From Bradyrhizobium vignae (GTDB lineage: Bacteria > Pseudomonadota > Alphaproteobacteria > Rhizobiales > Xanthobacteraceae): a stretch of 64,000 nucleotides of DNA. Both the position numbers and the translations under genes were made by a program. Every line of letters begins with the position of its first letter. The first letter of the stretch is position 1. The stretch covers positions 1 through 64,000 of the forward strand of contig NZ_RDQF01000042.1 of NCBI RefSeq assembly GCF_004114425.1. The letters run 5' to 3'. Of the stretch, positions 8,619-16,331 are shown one piece after another. Under the pieces are notes generated by a model. The model was not told the origin of the DNA. It saw only the letters and a program-made list of their open reading frames with translations, and did no database searches.

Positions 8619-8900
8619 TCACAAGGTGGGAAGAAGCGCGATGGCTGCTGCTGTCCTACCATGGAAACAGCTTCTTCCTTCGACTCAAGCTTCGTGGCTC
8701 TGCGTATGTCACTAAGGGCGAAGAGCTAAGTTCCGCTAAGCGTCATGCGAAAGATTGGATGCAGGTCTGGCGGATGTGGGGAAAGGCGGAAGCGCTCCGG
8801 GCGATATGATTCTCGAAACCTCTCGTCACGAGCGCCACTGTGGGAGGCGATCAATTTGGCCCTCAACTGCCAATTGGGCCGGCGACCAGCCGCTTATGAA
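8619..8900. other. Non-coding or decayed DNA after the transporter operon
   Basis: About 280 bases with short frames only. No terminator hairpin with a T run is obvious after the ATPase gene. I recognise nothing in it. Confidence 0.4.
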
Positions 8901-9155
8901 ATGCACCCGTTTCTTTTCAATGCCGAGGTTGTGGCCGAATTCGTTGCAAGCCACCGGGCCAAGAAGCCCCAACCCCCACCGGAAATCGTTATCGAGCTCT
9001 ATCTGAAAGAGGACGATGGGCTTGCCGATCTTCAAGGCTCCATCAATAGCATGATGGTGGACCAGCCAGGCATCAGCCGCTCCATTCGGCTCGACGAAAA
9101 TTTTGAGGAGTATCGCGAATACATCGCCGATCCCGACGCCCAACGCCGAATATGA
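8901..9155 (+). CDS. Unrecognised small protein (possible gene)
   Basis: The frame from ATG 8901 encodes 84 residues (start MHPFLFNAEVVAEFVASHRA, then an acidic middle with IVIELYLKEDDGLADLQGSI and a C-terminus FEEYREYIADPDAQRRI). The composition looks protein-like: balanced acidic and hydrophobic residues, GC-rich third positions. I do not recognise a family, and no strong ribosome site is visible. The frame continues upstream to 8745 but that part is Arg/Gly/Ser-rich and looks non-coding. It stands alone between decayed stretches and may itself be a remnant. Confidence 0.35.
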   Translation: MHPFLFNAEVVAEFVASHRAKKPQPPPEIVIELYLKEDDGLADLQGSINSMMVDQPGISRSIRLDENFEEYREYIADPDAQRRI

Positions 9156-9596
9156 CGCTCGCAGGTGATCGCTGTCACGGGCGCACTCGCGTGCGATAGC
9201 TCGTTGCTCGGAGCCTTCGCGCGCGCGACGCCGACGCTGATCGTCGTCTTTCTCGGACGCGCCGCGCTTCCGCCCTTCGAACTTTCTCCCGGAGCCGCTG
9301 CAATTGAGCGAGCAGGCTAACGAGCTCGATTGTTGTGTGACGCAGAACTGCCAGGCTGCAAACCCCACTACTCACTACAAACACCCCCAAACAGGCCCTT
9401 GTCGAATCCGTGACGGGAAGCTCGGATTTGTGATGACGTGCCAATGAGGTCTAAGCGATGGGTGCTCGGGCCGTCCGTTCGCTTTACGACGATACGCGGA
9501 AATAATTTCGCGCATTATCTTGCTGCGTCGCAACAAGATGCGTGCATCGGAAAATGAGAATTTGGGCGCCTCTCTGAAACAGACTCGTCATTTGGC
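9156..9596. other. Gap without recognisable gene
   Basis: About 440 bases. Frames on either strand here are rich in Arg, Ser and Cys and read like shadow translations. No RNA gene or repeat was seen. Confidence 0.4.
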
Positions 9597-9812
9597 TCAG
9601 CACGAGGGAGCCGCTCCAAGAATCTCCGCCGTCCGGACAATTGGCTCTTCGACCCAGGCCTCGCGGGCGAACCAGTTGTGATTGGCCTGACAGATCGGAC
9701 AACGAGTATTGCCGAAGAACACGATGCTCCGCAGGAAAGTCTCGCGATCGGATTTGATGCCGGTGGGAATCGCGCGACCGGTTTGCGGACACTTGACCAT
9801 GACCATGCCCAT
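9597..9812 (-). CDS. Small conserved-looking protein with CxxC motif
   Basis: A 71-residue protein beginning MGMVMVKCPQTGRAIPTGI and containing FFGNTRCPICQANHNWF. The KCP..TG / CPIC pairing (one Cys, then Cys-x-x-Cys) suggests a small metal-binding or rubredoxin/zinc-ribbon-like fold, though one Cys of a classical four-Cys site is absent. The start at 9812 is firm: GGGAGG lies six bases upstream of the ATG on the minus strand. A longer reading of the frame up to 10220 has no such site and looks non-coding. Function unknown; similar short proteins are, to my memory, common hypothetical proteins in rhizobia. Confidence 0.65.
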   Translation of the reverse strand: MGMVMVKCPQTGRAIPTGIKSDRETFLRSIVFFGNTRCPICQANHNWFAREAWVEEPIVRTAEILGAAPSC

Positions 9813-10502
9813 ACGAGCCTCCCTGAAACACGTATCTGTCGAGTAAAAGGGCCGGTCGGCTGGAGCGCGCTCTCGTCGGTGCGGGTGACTTGGGGGGCAT
9901 CGCACCTGGGGTCGTTGTTCGAGCAAAGGGCAGCTTGCTCGTGACGACGCTTCTCCAACCGACCGGATTCCTGCTTGGCGATTTCTTGGGATGCCGCCGG
10001 CTTCGTGCGGCAACGCTGAATGGTGCTGCGACCTCAACCGAAAGCTTCTGGAAGGCCCCTGACAATTGTCGTGTGGAAATGCCTGAGACTTCGTGCGGAA
10101 TGGTCCGCTCGCGACGAAACCATTTTCTTCCTCTCGACGGACGGATCGGCCAATCGCATCACTCGTTTCACTCCCCACTGCGTAATTCGTTAATATTCTC
10201 TGTTTGCATTTAATGTGCAAATTAAAATTTGCTCTGTCGGTCCGATTTGCGACTCTCGGCAGATTTATTTTTTTGCGCGGCGCGATGCATTGCTGAAACC
10301 ATCAGTGCCTCTCCCTTAGGCTTCAGCAGCCCTATCCTCGATGGCGGTTCTGTGCGTGCTGCGGTTTGTGTGTATGGAATGGTCGCGCGAGGTTCAAATA
10401 TGAAACAAATTTTGATTGTAAGCTAAATATATAAATCTCGTTGTTAATTGCTGCCGATCACGTAAGCTAAACTCGTCCAAGTTTCTTCGGCTGGAGGAGA
10501 CG
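9813..10502. other. Long intergenic region with AT-rich islands
   Basis: About 690 bases without a credible gene. Two AT-rich patches stand out in otherwise GC-rich DNA: 10187-10232 and 10395-10450. The second lies just upstream of the small-protein/kinase cassette and is the likely promoter zone of that cassette. A ribosome site GGAGGAG at 10493-10499 leads into the next gene. Confidence 0.5.
10209..10226. promoter_or_regulatory. Inverted repeat TTTAAT-N6-ATTAAA (candidate operator)
   Basis: TTTAATGTGCAAATTAAA: the six-base arms are perfect reverse complements around a six-base spacer. The same 18-base site with a single change (GCGCAA spacer) occurs at 55936-55953, about 45 kb away, also in a promoter gap, and a seven-base-spacer version is at 35457-35475. 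Candidate binding site for a shared regulator. Confidence 0.45.
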
Positions 10503-10748
10503 ATGTGGGAATTAATTCTTAACGGGCACGACCTCACCTCGGAGACACCGCAATTGGCTCAGATGCGCGCAGAGTTGGTAAGCATTGGCGAGAAGGAGCG
10601 CATTCTGAGAGAGCGGAGTGCCGATCGCGAAGCTTATCGGTACCTCTTGGACGCTCATCGGTTGATCGCGAAAGCGAGCCTTCTTGGAGAGCAGGTGTTG
10701 AAGATTTCTCCGCAAGAAAGGGGCAAGGACGGTCAGCTTGCGGCATGA
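10503..10748 (+). CDS. Small protein at the head of the PqqD/HprK-like cassette
   Basis: An 81-residue protein starting MWELILNGHDLTSETPQLAQ with a strong Shine-Dalgarno (GGAGGAG, five bases from ATG). The middle is helical and charged (MRAELVSIGEKERILRERS, then REAYRYLLDAHRLIAKASLL). No signal peptide, no Cys, no glycine-rich core. I do not recognise the family. It sits directly before the kinase fusion gene and may be a partner, a peptide substrate or a regulatory subunit of that system; this is inference from position only. Confidence 0.6.
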   Translation: MWELILNGHDLTSETPQLAQMRAELVSIGEKERILRERSADREAYRYLLDAHRLIAKASLLGEQVLKISPQERGKDGQLAA

Positions 10749-10907
10749 CCGACTGGATTGTCATTTCGAAAGTGCAGGCGAAGGCCGTCCGTTTGTCGGG
10801 TGCCGCCAAAACAGCGCATCCCGGACGCTGTCGCCGCCTCGCCGGTGCAGGGCGAGGCAGATTTGTTCACATTGGTTGAAGTCGTGCTGGAAAGATCGTC
10901 GGCAGAG

Positions 10908-11996
10908 ATGGTGTTGAGACCGGCCCCGGATGCAGTGTTTGCGCTGCTCGACGGTCGATCAATGCTGTTCAGCGAGGCAGGGCAGAAGATCTTTGAACTC
11001 GACCGGGTAGGGGCATTCATTTGGTGTAAGTTGGCGCAAGGCGCCTCTCTGCAAGACGTCTATCAGGGACTTGCGGAGCTCGGCATTGACGAGCACACGG
11101 CACGCCGGTTCACGCGACAGGTCGTAAATGTCTGGATCGATCGAGCGTTGCTCGAAGTCGATTGGCGAATGCCGACCGATTTCGCCTTCTCGGCTAATCT
11201 AGGTCGGCACAGAATAAGCGTCCGAGCGGCAAATCGGGACCTCTTGAGGCGGCTGCTTTCGCCATTTTGTGTGTCGGACCAGGGCGGGGACGGCGACATC
11301 GCGATCGAGGCAATGATGCTGGACGAGCAGGTGCTCTTGCGCAGAGAGGATTCCAGCATCTCCAGATGTGACGTCGAAGCACTGGCTCCTACAATCAAAG
11401 CTCACGTCACCGAGCGGCTTATTCGAAGCAATCGTTGGGTCTTCTCCCTTCATGCCGCTTCCCTCGTGAAAGACGGCATGGGCCTGCTGTTGTGCGGTCA
11501 ACCGGGAGCCGGAAAGTCGACCCTCACACTGCAGCTGGTGGACGCCGGATTTCGCTACGCCGGCGATGACGTTGCGCTGGTCGGCGCTGACGGAACGATC
11601 TGCGGAATCCCGTTTGCGATCACCCTAAAGGAAGGATCGTGGGGCTTGCTCTCGCGACTACATGGCGACCGGTACGACGCGACGCATTGCCGCTCCGACG
11701 GCGTTCGGGTGCGGTACCTACCCATCGCGGATGCGCAGGACCAATGCGTTTCCGCAGGCTGGATCATCTTCTTGAACCGGGTCGCGGGCGGTCCGGCCGA
11801 ACTGACTGCGATAGATCAGTTGGATTCGATGAAGCGGCTCATCGAGAACGCATTTGCTGCTGACGGAAGACTGTCGCAGACCGGTTTTTTCGCTCTAAAG
11901 CGGATTGTTGCGGGCGCGCGATCCCTTCAACTCACCTACTGCGAGGCCGTGGAGGCTCGGCGCTTGCTCATGGAATTGTGCAATGGCAAGGCATAG
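10908..11996 (+). CDS. PqqD-like domain fused to HPr-kinase-like P-loop kinase
   Basis: About 362 residues. The N-terminal 90 residues resemble PqqD-type peptide-binding (RRE) domains: MVLRPAPDAVFALLDGRSML, then the ELDRVGAFIWCKLAQG helix. The C-terminal part carries the HprK-like P-loop CGQPGAGKST (about residues 196-205) preceded by HAASLVKDGMGLLL and followed by YAGDDVALV, as in HprK-related kinases. This pairing matches what I recall of the HPr-rel-A type systems, where the PqqD-like protein is usually separate. The frame is open back to a TTG at 10758, so the start could be further upstream; I prefer ATG 10908 because the PqqD homology begins there. The stop overlaps the next gene by 14 bases, indicating coupling. 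Substrate unknown. Confidence 0.78.
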   Translation: MVLRPAPDAVFALLDGRSMLFSEAGQKIFELDRVGAFIWCKLAQGASLQDVYQGLAELGIDEHTARRFTRQVVNVWIDRALLEVDWRMPTDFAFSANLGRHRISVRAANRDLLRRLLSPFCVSDQGGDGDIAIEAMMLDEQVLLRREDSSISRCDVEALAPTIKAHVTERLIRSNRWVFSLHAASLVKDGMGLLLCGQPGAGKSTLTLQLVDAGFRYAGDDVALVGADGTICGIPFAITLKEGSWGLLSRLHGDRYDATHCRSDGVRVRYLPIADAQDQCVSAGWIIFLNRVAGGPAELTAIDQLDSMKRLIENAFAADGRLSQTGFFALKRIVAGARSLQLTYCEAVEARRLLMELCNGKA

Positions 11997-13059
11997 CGGC
12001 GCGCTCACGAGCCTCTGCAATTGCTTGCGAGGCATGCCGCCCGCCGATGTAGAGTGGACGTCCGTCATCGGGCTCGCAAATCAGACCCTGACGACGCCGG
12101 CGCTCATCGACTTTGTCGACAAGTTCGCGTCGGTGCTGCCTCAGGACGTCTGCACATATATTCGCCATATCCACCGCCGAAACGTGCTGCGCAACGATCG
12201 GTTGCTCGCTCAACTGGAAGAGGCCGTCGTCGCGATGAACGGCCTGGGAATTACGCCGATCATGCTCAAGGGGGCATCGACACTGGCGACCGCGCCCGAA
12301 GAGCGGCGAGGCGTTCGGCTGATGTCCGATCTGGATATTATGGTCATGCCGGACGAAGCCGCAACGGCAATCGCCGCTCTCTCTGCAATTGGCTACCATA
12401 TCGAGTATCAAACCCCGCCCGAAAGCCAGAGATGGCACGTCGAGTTGAATCGGTTGCAGGACGTCGGGACCATCGACCTGCAGCAGGCAGCTCCAGGTCC
12501 CGCGTACCTCTACCGGAGCTTCGGGCATGCGCTGAACCATTGCGTCCCAGCGGCGCTGGGACGGGGACGCGTGTATGTCCCTACGCCCGCCTACCGGGCG
12601 CTCATGCTGATCATCCATGACCAATTTCAAGACTATGGTTACTGGCTCGGCGACCTCGACCTGCGGCACCTGATCGAATTACGCGATCTAAACAATTCCG
12701 CCGGGGGCCTCGATTGGATGGAGCTTACCTCACTTGTCCCGGGCGAATTGATGAGGAACGCGGTCGAAACCCAGCTGCTCGCTCTTGCTGAGCTGCTTGG
12801 CGTCGAGATTCCGCGAGCGCTGCGCTCCCGACTGATTCCCCGGCTGCAGTTCATGCGACAGTTGATGCAAGCACGCTTTCCGGCCACGCGCCTGCCCTTC
12901 CTCGCAATGACGGCGCTGGATCTCGGAAACTATCGAAAAGCGGCAAGTGGCGCCCAGCAAGCTGCCGCGCGTCCGCGTGGACTATGGTCCTTGCCGAGAG
13001 CGGGTACCGTGCAGTTCCTGTTGAGGGCGGCCGTGGCGGTGCGCGCAGGGAAGGTCTAA
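11983..13059 (+). CDS. Nucleotidyltransferase family protein (NTP_transf_5-like)
   Basis: A 358-residue protein of the minimal-nucleotidyltransferase-like family found beside HprK-related kinases. The signature is LKGASTLATA followed by RGVRLMSDLDIMVMPDEA around residues 100-123, where the Asp-x-Asp in SDLDIMV would hold the metal. Further marks are HALNHCVPA and LIIHDQFQDYGYWLGDLDLRHL. It starts inside the end of the kinase gene, so both are one unit. In lasso-peptide and HPr-rel-A type clusters such proteins accompany a kinase that modifies a peptide; a similar role here is inference. The gene ends 137 bases before the convergent H-NS gene. Confidence 0.8.
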   Translation: MARHSGALTSLCNCLRGMPPADVEWTSVIGLANQTLTTPALIDFVDKFASVLPQDVCTYIRHIHRRNVLRNDRLLAQLEEAVVAMNGLGITPIMLKGASTLATAPEERRGVRLMSDLDIMVMPDEAATAIAALSAIGYHIEYQTPPESQRWHVELNRLQDVGTIDLQQAAPGPAYLYRSFGHALNHCVPAALGRGRVYVPTPAYRALMLIIHDQFQDYGYWLGDLDLRHLIELRDLNNSAGGLDWMELTSLVPGELMRNAVETQLLALAELLGVEIPRALRSRLIPRLQFMRQLMQARFPATRLPFLAMTALDLGNYRKAASGAQQAAARPRGLWSLPRAGTVQFLLRAAVAVRAGKV

Positions 13060-13195
13060 ACCACAAGCGCTTTCGGTCGGCGCGGCGGATTTCCCAGGCC
13101 GACGTCTTCAATCCGCCGCGTGCGGAGCCAGCTGGTAGCTCCCGATCCGTCGAGCCGAACGATCTCGCGCCTGCCGGCATTTGCAGCGGGGGCCA

Positions 13196-13579
13196 TCAAT
13201 GCTCGTGACCGCCGGCATTCCGGTTGGACGCTTCGCCGTTCTCGCGAATCCTGAACTCCTCCAGGGTGTGTCCTGATTGGAGCGCGGCGACCAGCCAGCG
13301 TGGCTGCTTGCCGCGCCCAGACCAGGTCTCGGTCGGTTTGAGGGGGTTGAAGTATTTCGGCACGACCTTCGGGTATTTGCGCCGGGGCGGCTGGCTCGGG
13401 CCCGTCCCCGTCGCCTCGCCCTCCGGCCCACCGAATTGATCCGGTTGATTGAGTTGCGCGAGGCGCTTTTCCAGCTCCCGCTTCTCGGCCGTGATCTTTT
13501 CAGCAAGAATCTTTGTTAGCTCCTCGTGGAGGAGCCATAGTTCTTCAAAATCCATGGCTTCGAGATCCTGCCTGTGCAT
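13196..13579 (-). CDS. H-NS family nucleoid-associated protein
   Basis: A 127-residue H-NS/HvrA-type protein. The N-terminal oligomerisation helices are MHRQDLEAMDFEELWLLHEE and a Lys/Glu-rich coiled coil (TAEKRELEKRLAQL). After a Gly/Pro linker comes the DNA-binding end PRRKYPKVVPKYFNPLKPTE with TWSGRGKQPRWLV, the alphaproteobacterial H-NS signature. The ATG at 13579 is chosen because the DLEAMDFEELW motif begins right after it; the frame extends to 13684 without conserved sequence. Transcribed away from the second H-NS gene. Such proteins bind curved AT-rich DNA and silence or bridge it. Confidence 0.88.
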   Translation of the reverse strand: MHRQDLEAMDFEELWLLHEELTKILAEKITAEKRELEKRLAQLNQPDQFGGPEGEATGTGPSQPPRRKYPKVVPKYFNPLKPTETWSGRGKQPRWLVAALQSGHTLEEFRIRENGEASNRNAGGHEH

Positions 13580-13689
13580 AGCATTCTCGTCACCGTTGGA
13601 CCGACGCCCTCCCTGCTTGTCTCTCACCCCGAATATGGCTTTTCGAGCGGCGAATAACAGACGGGACCAAGGCTGGTCTTTCAAATTGA

Positions 13690-13732
13690 CGCGATAATAA
13701 ATAAATAATATATTATTTAATATATATTGCGA
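13690..13732. promoter_or_regulatory. AT-rich promoter island upstream of the minus-strand H-NS gene
   Basis: A nearly pure A/T stretch with TATTATTTAATATATATT and several TA steps, in GC-rich surroundings. It is a likely promoter and a good H-NS target, so autoregulation is plausible. Inference. Confidence 0.5.
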
Positions 13733-14186
13733 GGATTATTTTCATCGATTTACCGAAGGCGAGAAAATCTTGCTGCAGGTTCGAAAAGAAACATCGGACA
13801 TTATCGACTGCCCGCTGGTGCGTCTTCAGGCGGCGATCGGTCGGTTTGTCGCTCCCTCGGCGGCATCGACCGACATCCAGGCTTTGAAGCTGCAAATCCA
13901 GCTGCGACGGCTCGCTCTGAGGGACATCGCAGTCATAAGCTCGCGGTTGCAGCGGGCTGACGGCCGCATTTCGCGGGGATTATCAGCGAAGAAAGGCGGT
14001 CTTGCGCGCCGGTCATGCTCGCCGGGGGCGCGGCGCGGCAGACGGCTATCAGGCCTCGTTCAATGAGCCGTGGTTCGTTTGAAAAGGGGCCTCCGTGCCC
14101 GTAGGACGCGTGTTGTTACTTTGGCCGCTATTAAATTGAGCGGGATAATCCCTTTTTCAGTCTTGATTGGAACCGGCGACGCAGTT
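13733..14186. other. Region between the two H-NS genes, one weak open frame
   Basis: A plus-strand frame from TTG 13770 to 14066 would encode about 98 residues (LQAAIGRFVAPSAASTDIQA, then LRRLALRDIAVISSRLQRAD), turning Arg/Gly-rich at the end. It lacks a clear ribosome site and a recognised family, so I do not call it a gene, though the first 65 residues look helical and protein-like. A short GGGA-TAA-TCCC hairpin followed by five T's lies at about 14141-14157. Confidence 0.35.
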
Positions 14187-14227
14187 ATGTGGAGCACCGA
14201 ACTGCTGTTCGGTTCCACATATTTTTT
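14187..14227 (+). terminator. Strong intrinsic-terminator-like hairpin in the leader of the second H-NS gene
   Basis: ATGTGGA pairs with TCCACAT and ACCGAAC with GTTCGGT, separated by a two-base bulge, around a TGCT loop; ATTTTTT follows. That is fourteen base pairs plus a T tract, the best terminator in the window. It lies about 76 bases upstream of the ATG of the H-NS gene on the same strand, so it either ends a short upstream transcript (possible small RNA) or acts as an attenuator. Confidence 0.65.
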
Positions 14228-14302
14228 GGGGGACTGACCCAGTCGGGTTCTTGATTACCCGGCCGGGACAATATTAAATGGGCGCAACTACAGGATGCTA
14301 GC

Positions 14303-14671
14303 ATGTCCACCAAGAAGCTCGAACTAGAAGCGATGTCCATTGATGATCTATGGTCGCTTCATGAGGAAATTAGCGGCATTTTGTCGGATCGGATCAAGGC
14401 GGAAAAGGAGGAACTGGAGAAGCGTCTGGCGGTTCTCGGCGGCGGGATGGCCGTGTTAGCCGAAGCAAACGGGCAGGGCGTCTCTCCGACCGGCAAACCG
14501 AGGCGCAAATATCCGCGCGTACTGCCGAAATATCGTAACCCGCAGACTTCCGAAACCTGGTCGGGACGTGGCAAGCGCCCACGTTGGTTGGTGGCCGCGA
14601 TGAAATCCGGCCGTCGGATCGAGGAGTTTCGTATCGGAGAAGCGGCTCCGAAGCTTCGGCAGCGGGCGTGA
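14303..14671 (+). CDS. H-NS family nucleoid-associated protein (second copy)
   Basis: A 122-residue paralogue of the neighbouring H-NS protein: N-terminal LELEAMSIDDLWSLHEEISG, coiled coil AEKEELEKRLAVLGG, linker, then PRRKYPRVLPKYRNPQTSET and WSGRGKRPRWLVAAM with an IEEFRIGE end. AGGA lies nine bases before the ATG. It faces away from the first copy and converges on the EPS priming transferase gene. Two different H-NS proteins could form heteromers or act on distinct AT-rich targets in the EPS region. Confidence 0.88.
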   Translation: MSTKKLELEAMSIDDLWSLHEEISGILSDRIKAEKEELEKRLAVLGGGMAVLAEANGQGVSPTGKPRRKYPRVLPKYRNPQTSETWSGRGKRPRWLVAAMKSGRRIEEFRIGEAAPKLRQRA

Positions 14672-14674
14672 GAA

Positions 14675-14704
14675 CGAGCTGCGCCTGCGGACTGGCGCAG
14701 CTCG
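14675..14704. terminator. Perfect 11-bp hairpin between convergent genes
   Basis: CGAGCTGCGCC and GGCGCAGCTCG form a perfect stem around an eight-base loop, four bases after the H-NS stop and 22 bases before the convergent sugar transferase stop. No T run follows on either strand, so it may be a Rho-aided or transcript-stabilising element. Confidence 0.45.
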
Positions 14705-14726
14705 GCGCTTCGCGCGGAGATCGAGG

Positions 14727-16193
14727 CTAGTAGGCGTTGCGCCCCCGCAATACTTCCATGGGGGTTCGCAACAGGATTGCGAGATCCAGCTGAAGACTCC
14801 AATTGTCGATGTACCAGAGATCGTACTGTACACGTGCCTCGATCATGGGCGCGGTGGGCGTTGCGCCGCGGCAGCCGTGGACCTGGGCCCATCCCGTCAG
14901 CCCCGGCCTGACCTTGCGGCGAAAGGCGTAGTTTCGCACGAGCTTGTCAAACTGTCCGTCGTGGGCCAGGGCGTGGGGACGCGGGCCCACCAGTGACATA
15001 CTGCCCTCGAGAACATTGAGCAGTTGCGGCAGTTCATCGAAGCTCGTCCGACGCAGCCATTTGCCCACGCGGGTGACGCGTCGGTCGAGAGGAGTGGCCT
15101 GAGCGATCACGTTGCCGTCCTCGAGCACATGCATGGTCCGGAATTTGCGGATCAAGAATGTCCGGCCGTTGAAGCCACAGCGCTGCTGTCGGAAGAATAC
15201 GGGGCCGGGAGAATCCAGCTTGATTGCGACTGCAGCCAGCACAAGCAGCGGTGCAGATATCGCCAGCGCGAGCCCCGCGCCGACAACATCAATGATCCGC
15301 TTGGCCGCGCATTCGAGGGAGCTTAGGGGACCGCGCTGTAGTTCAACGCAAACGGCGCTTCCAAGGCTCCGAGTCGGATGTCGAAGCAGTTCGGATGTCG
15401 TGCCGACGGGCACGAACACGATCGGGAACGGCAATACCCGGAGATCGGCGACCAGCGCCCGGAGCTCGGGCCATCGCTCGGGACTGGCCTCGACCACCAC
15501 CTGGTCGAGCGGAGCGTTGCGAATATAGTCGATCACGCGAGAAGTGAGCCGCTTTCGACCGGCAGGCCCGAAGCCGATCGGCGGCAGGCTGAATCGTCCC
15601 TTGACGCAATATCCGTGCATAGCCAGGGCCTCCGGCAGCCCGGCGTTCTTCGAAAGCGGTTGGTCGCTGATTAGAACGATATTGGTGCTAGCGAATTTTC
15701 TTTCGCTCAGACCCCTTATCAGCAGCGACCTGATCCCCCATCGCTCGGCCACAAGTAACGCCAGGCCGACGATGGCAAAGAGTGGGCCTGCTTCCTGAGA
15801 TGCGCCCGGGCGAATTGCAAAGCCGTACGCAGCCCAAATCAAGAGCAACAGTGACGCCCAGGTCACGCAGACGGCACGAACCTGGTTCTTGAGCACGAAG
15901 AGCTCAATCGGGCGATAAAGGCCTTGAGCCTTCAGCACAGACGCCAGACAAGCTGCGCTCACCAGTGCCAAGCCAAATGCGTTGCCGTGGTCTCCCCCGG
16001 TCTGCCCGTTCTGGAGCCGGTACAGCAGCGTGGAGACGATGCTGGCAAACAGAATCGTCGCGATATCGGCACAGAGCGCAACGTGTTCGATCCGGTCATA
16101 ACGCAGGGGCCATTTATGCCGGGATGCTGACGGCTCGAGACTGACACGAGCCGCATCATTCTGATCGGGGAGGTGTCGGTTCACGAAGTTCAT
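14727..16193 (-). CDS. Priming sugar transferase (polyprenyl-phosphate glycosylphosphotransferase)
   Basis: A 488-residue inner-membrane enzyme that loads the first sugar-1-phosphate onto undecaprenyl phosphate to begin EPS repeat synthesis. The N-terminal half has about four to five membrane helices (for example LSWASLLLLIWAAYGF-like segments) and a Rossmann-like linker. The catalytic bacterial sugar transferase domain fills about residues 290-488: KRIIDVVGAGLALAISAPLL, FFRQQRCGFNGR, IRKFRTM, RRTSFDELPQLLNVLEGSMS with LVGPRP, and VRPGLTGWAQV. Same family as WcaJ/PssZ/ExoY-like enzymes; which hexose it transfers is not readable. It is the distal gene of a leftward series with the polymerase-like and Wzc-like genes. 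Confidence 0.92.
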   Translation of the reverse strand: MNFVNRHLPDQNDAARVSLEPSASRHKWPLRYDRIEHVALCADIATILFASIVSTLLYRLQNGQTGGDHGNAFGLALVSAACLASVLKAQGLYRPIELFVLKNQVRAVCVTWASLLLLIWAAYGFAIRPGASQEAGPLFAIVGLALLVAERWGIRSLLIRGLSERKFASTNIVLISDQPLSKNAGLPEALAMHGYCVKGRFSLPPIGFGPAGRKRLTSRVIDYIRNAPLDQVVVEASPERWPELRALVADLRVLPFPIVFVPVGTTSELLRHPTRSLGSAVCVELQRGPLSSLECAAKRIIDVVGAGLALAISAPLLVLAAVAIKLDSPGPVFFRQQRCGFNGRTFLIRKFRTMHVLEDGNVIAQATPLDRRVTRVGKWLRRTSFDELPQLLNVLEGSMSLVGPRPHALAHDGQFDKLVRNYAFRRKVRPGLTGWAQVHGCRGATPTAPMIEARVQYDLWYIDNWSLQLDLAILLRTPMEVLRGRNAY

Positions 16194-16204
16194 GGCGAGG
16201 CACT

Positions 16205-16280
16205 CGGGATTAGTATTTAATCTATTATTAATTTATTGAATGTATCAAGCGAAAATAACGCTATTTAAATATCGGTATCC
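16205..16280. promoter_or_regulatory. AT-rich promoter island upstream of the priming transferase gene
   Basis: Contains TATTTAATCTATTATTAATT and, further on, CTATTTAAATATCGG. It separates the priming transferase from the next minus-strand gene and probably carries its own promoter. Same word type as the other AT islands in the window. Confidence 0.45.
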
Positions 16281-16331
16281 AGCTGCCGCATATGCTCGGT
16301 CGCCTGTCCAGCGAGCGGAATACGTCGGAAG

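Noticed and set aside
9813..10220. Longer N-terminus for the small Cys-containing protein on the minus strand
   Set aside because: The strong GGGAGG site sits right before ATG 9812; the upstream part is Ser/Arg-rich and looks non-coding.
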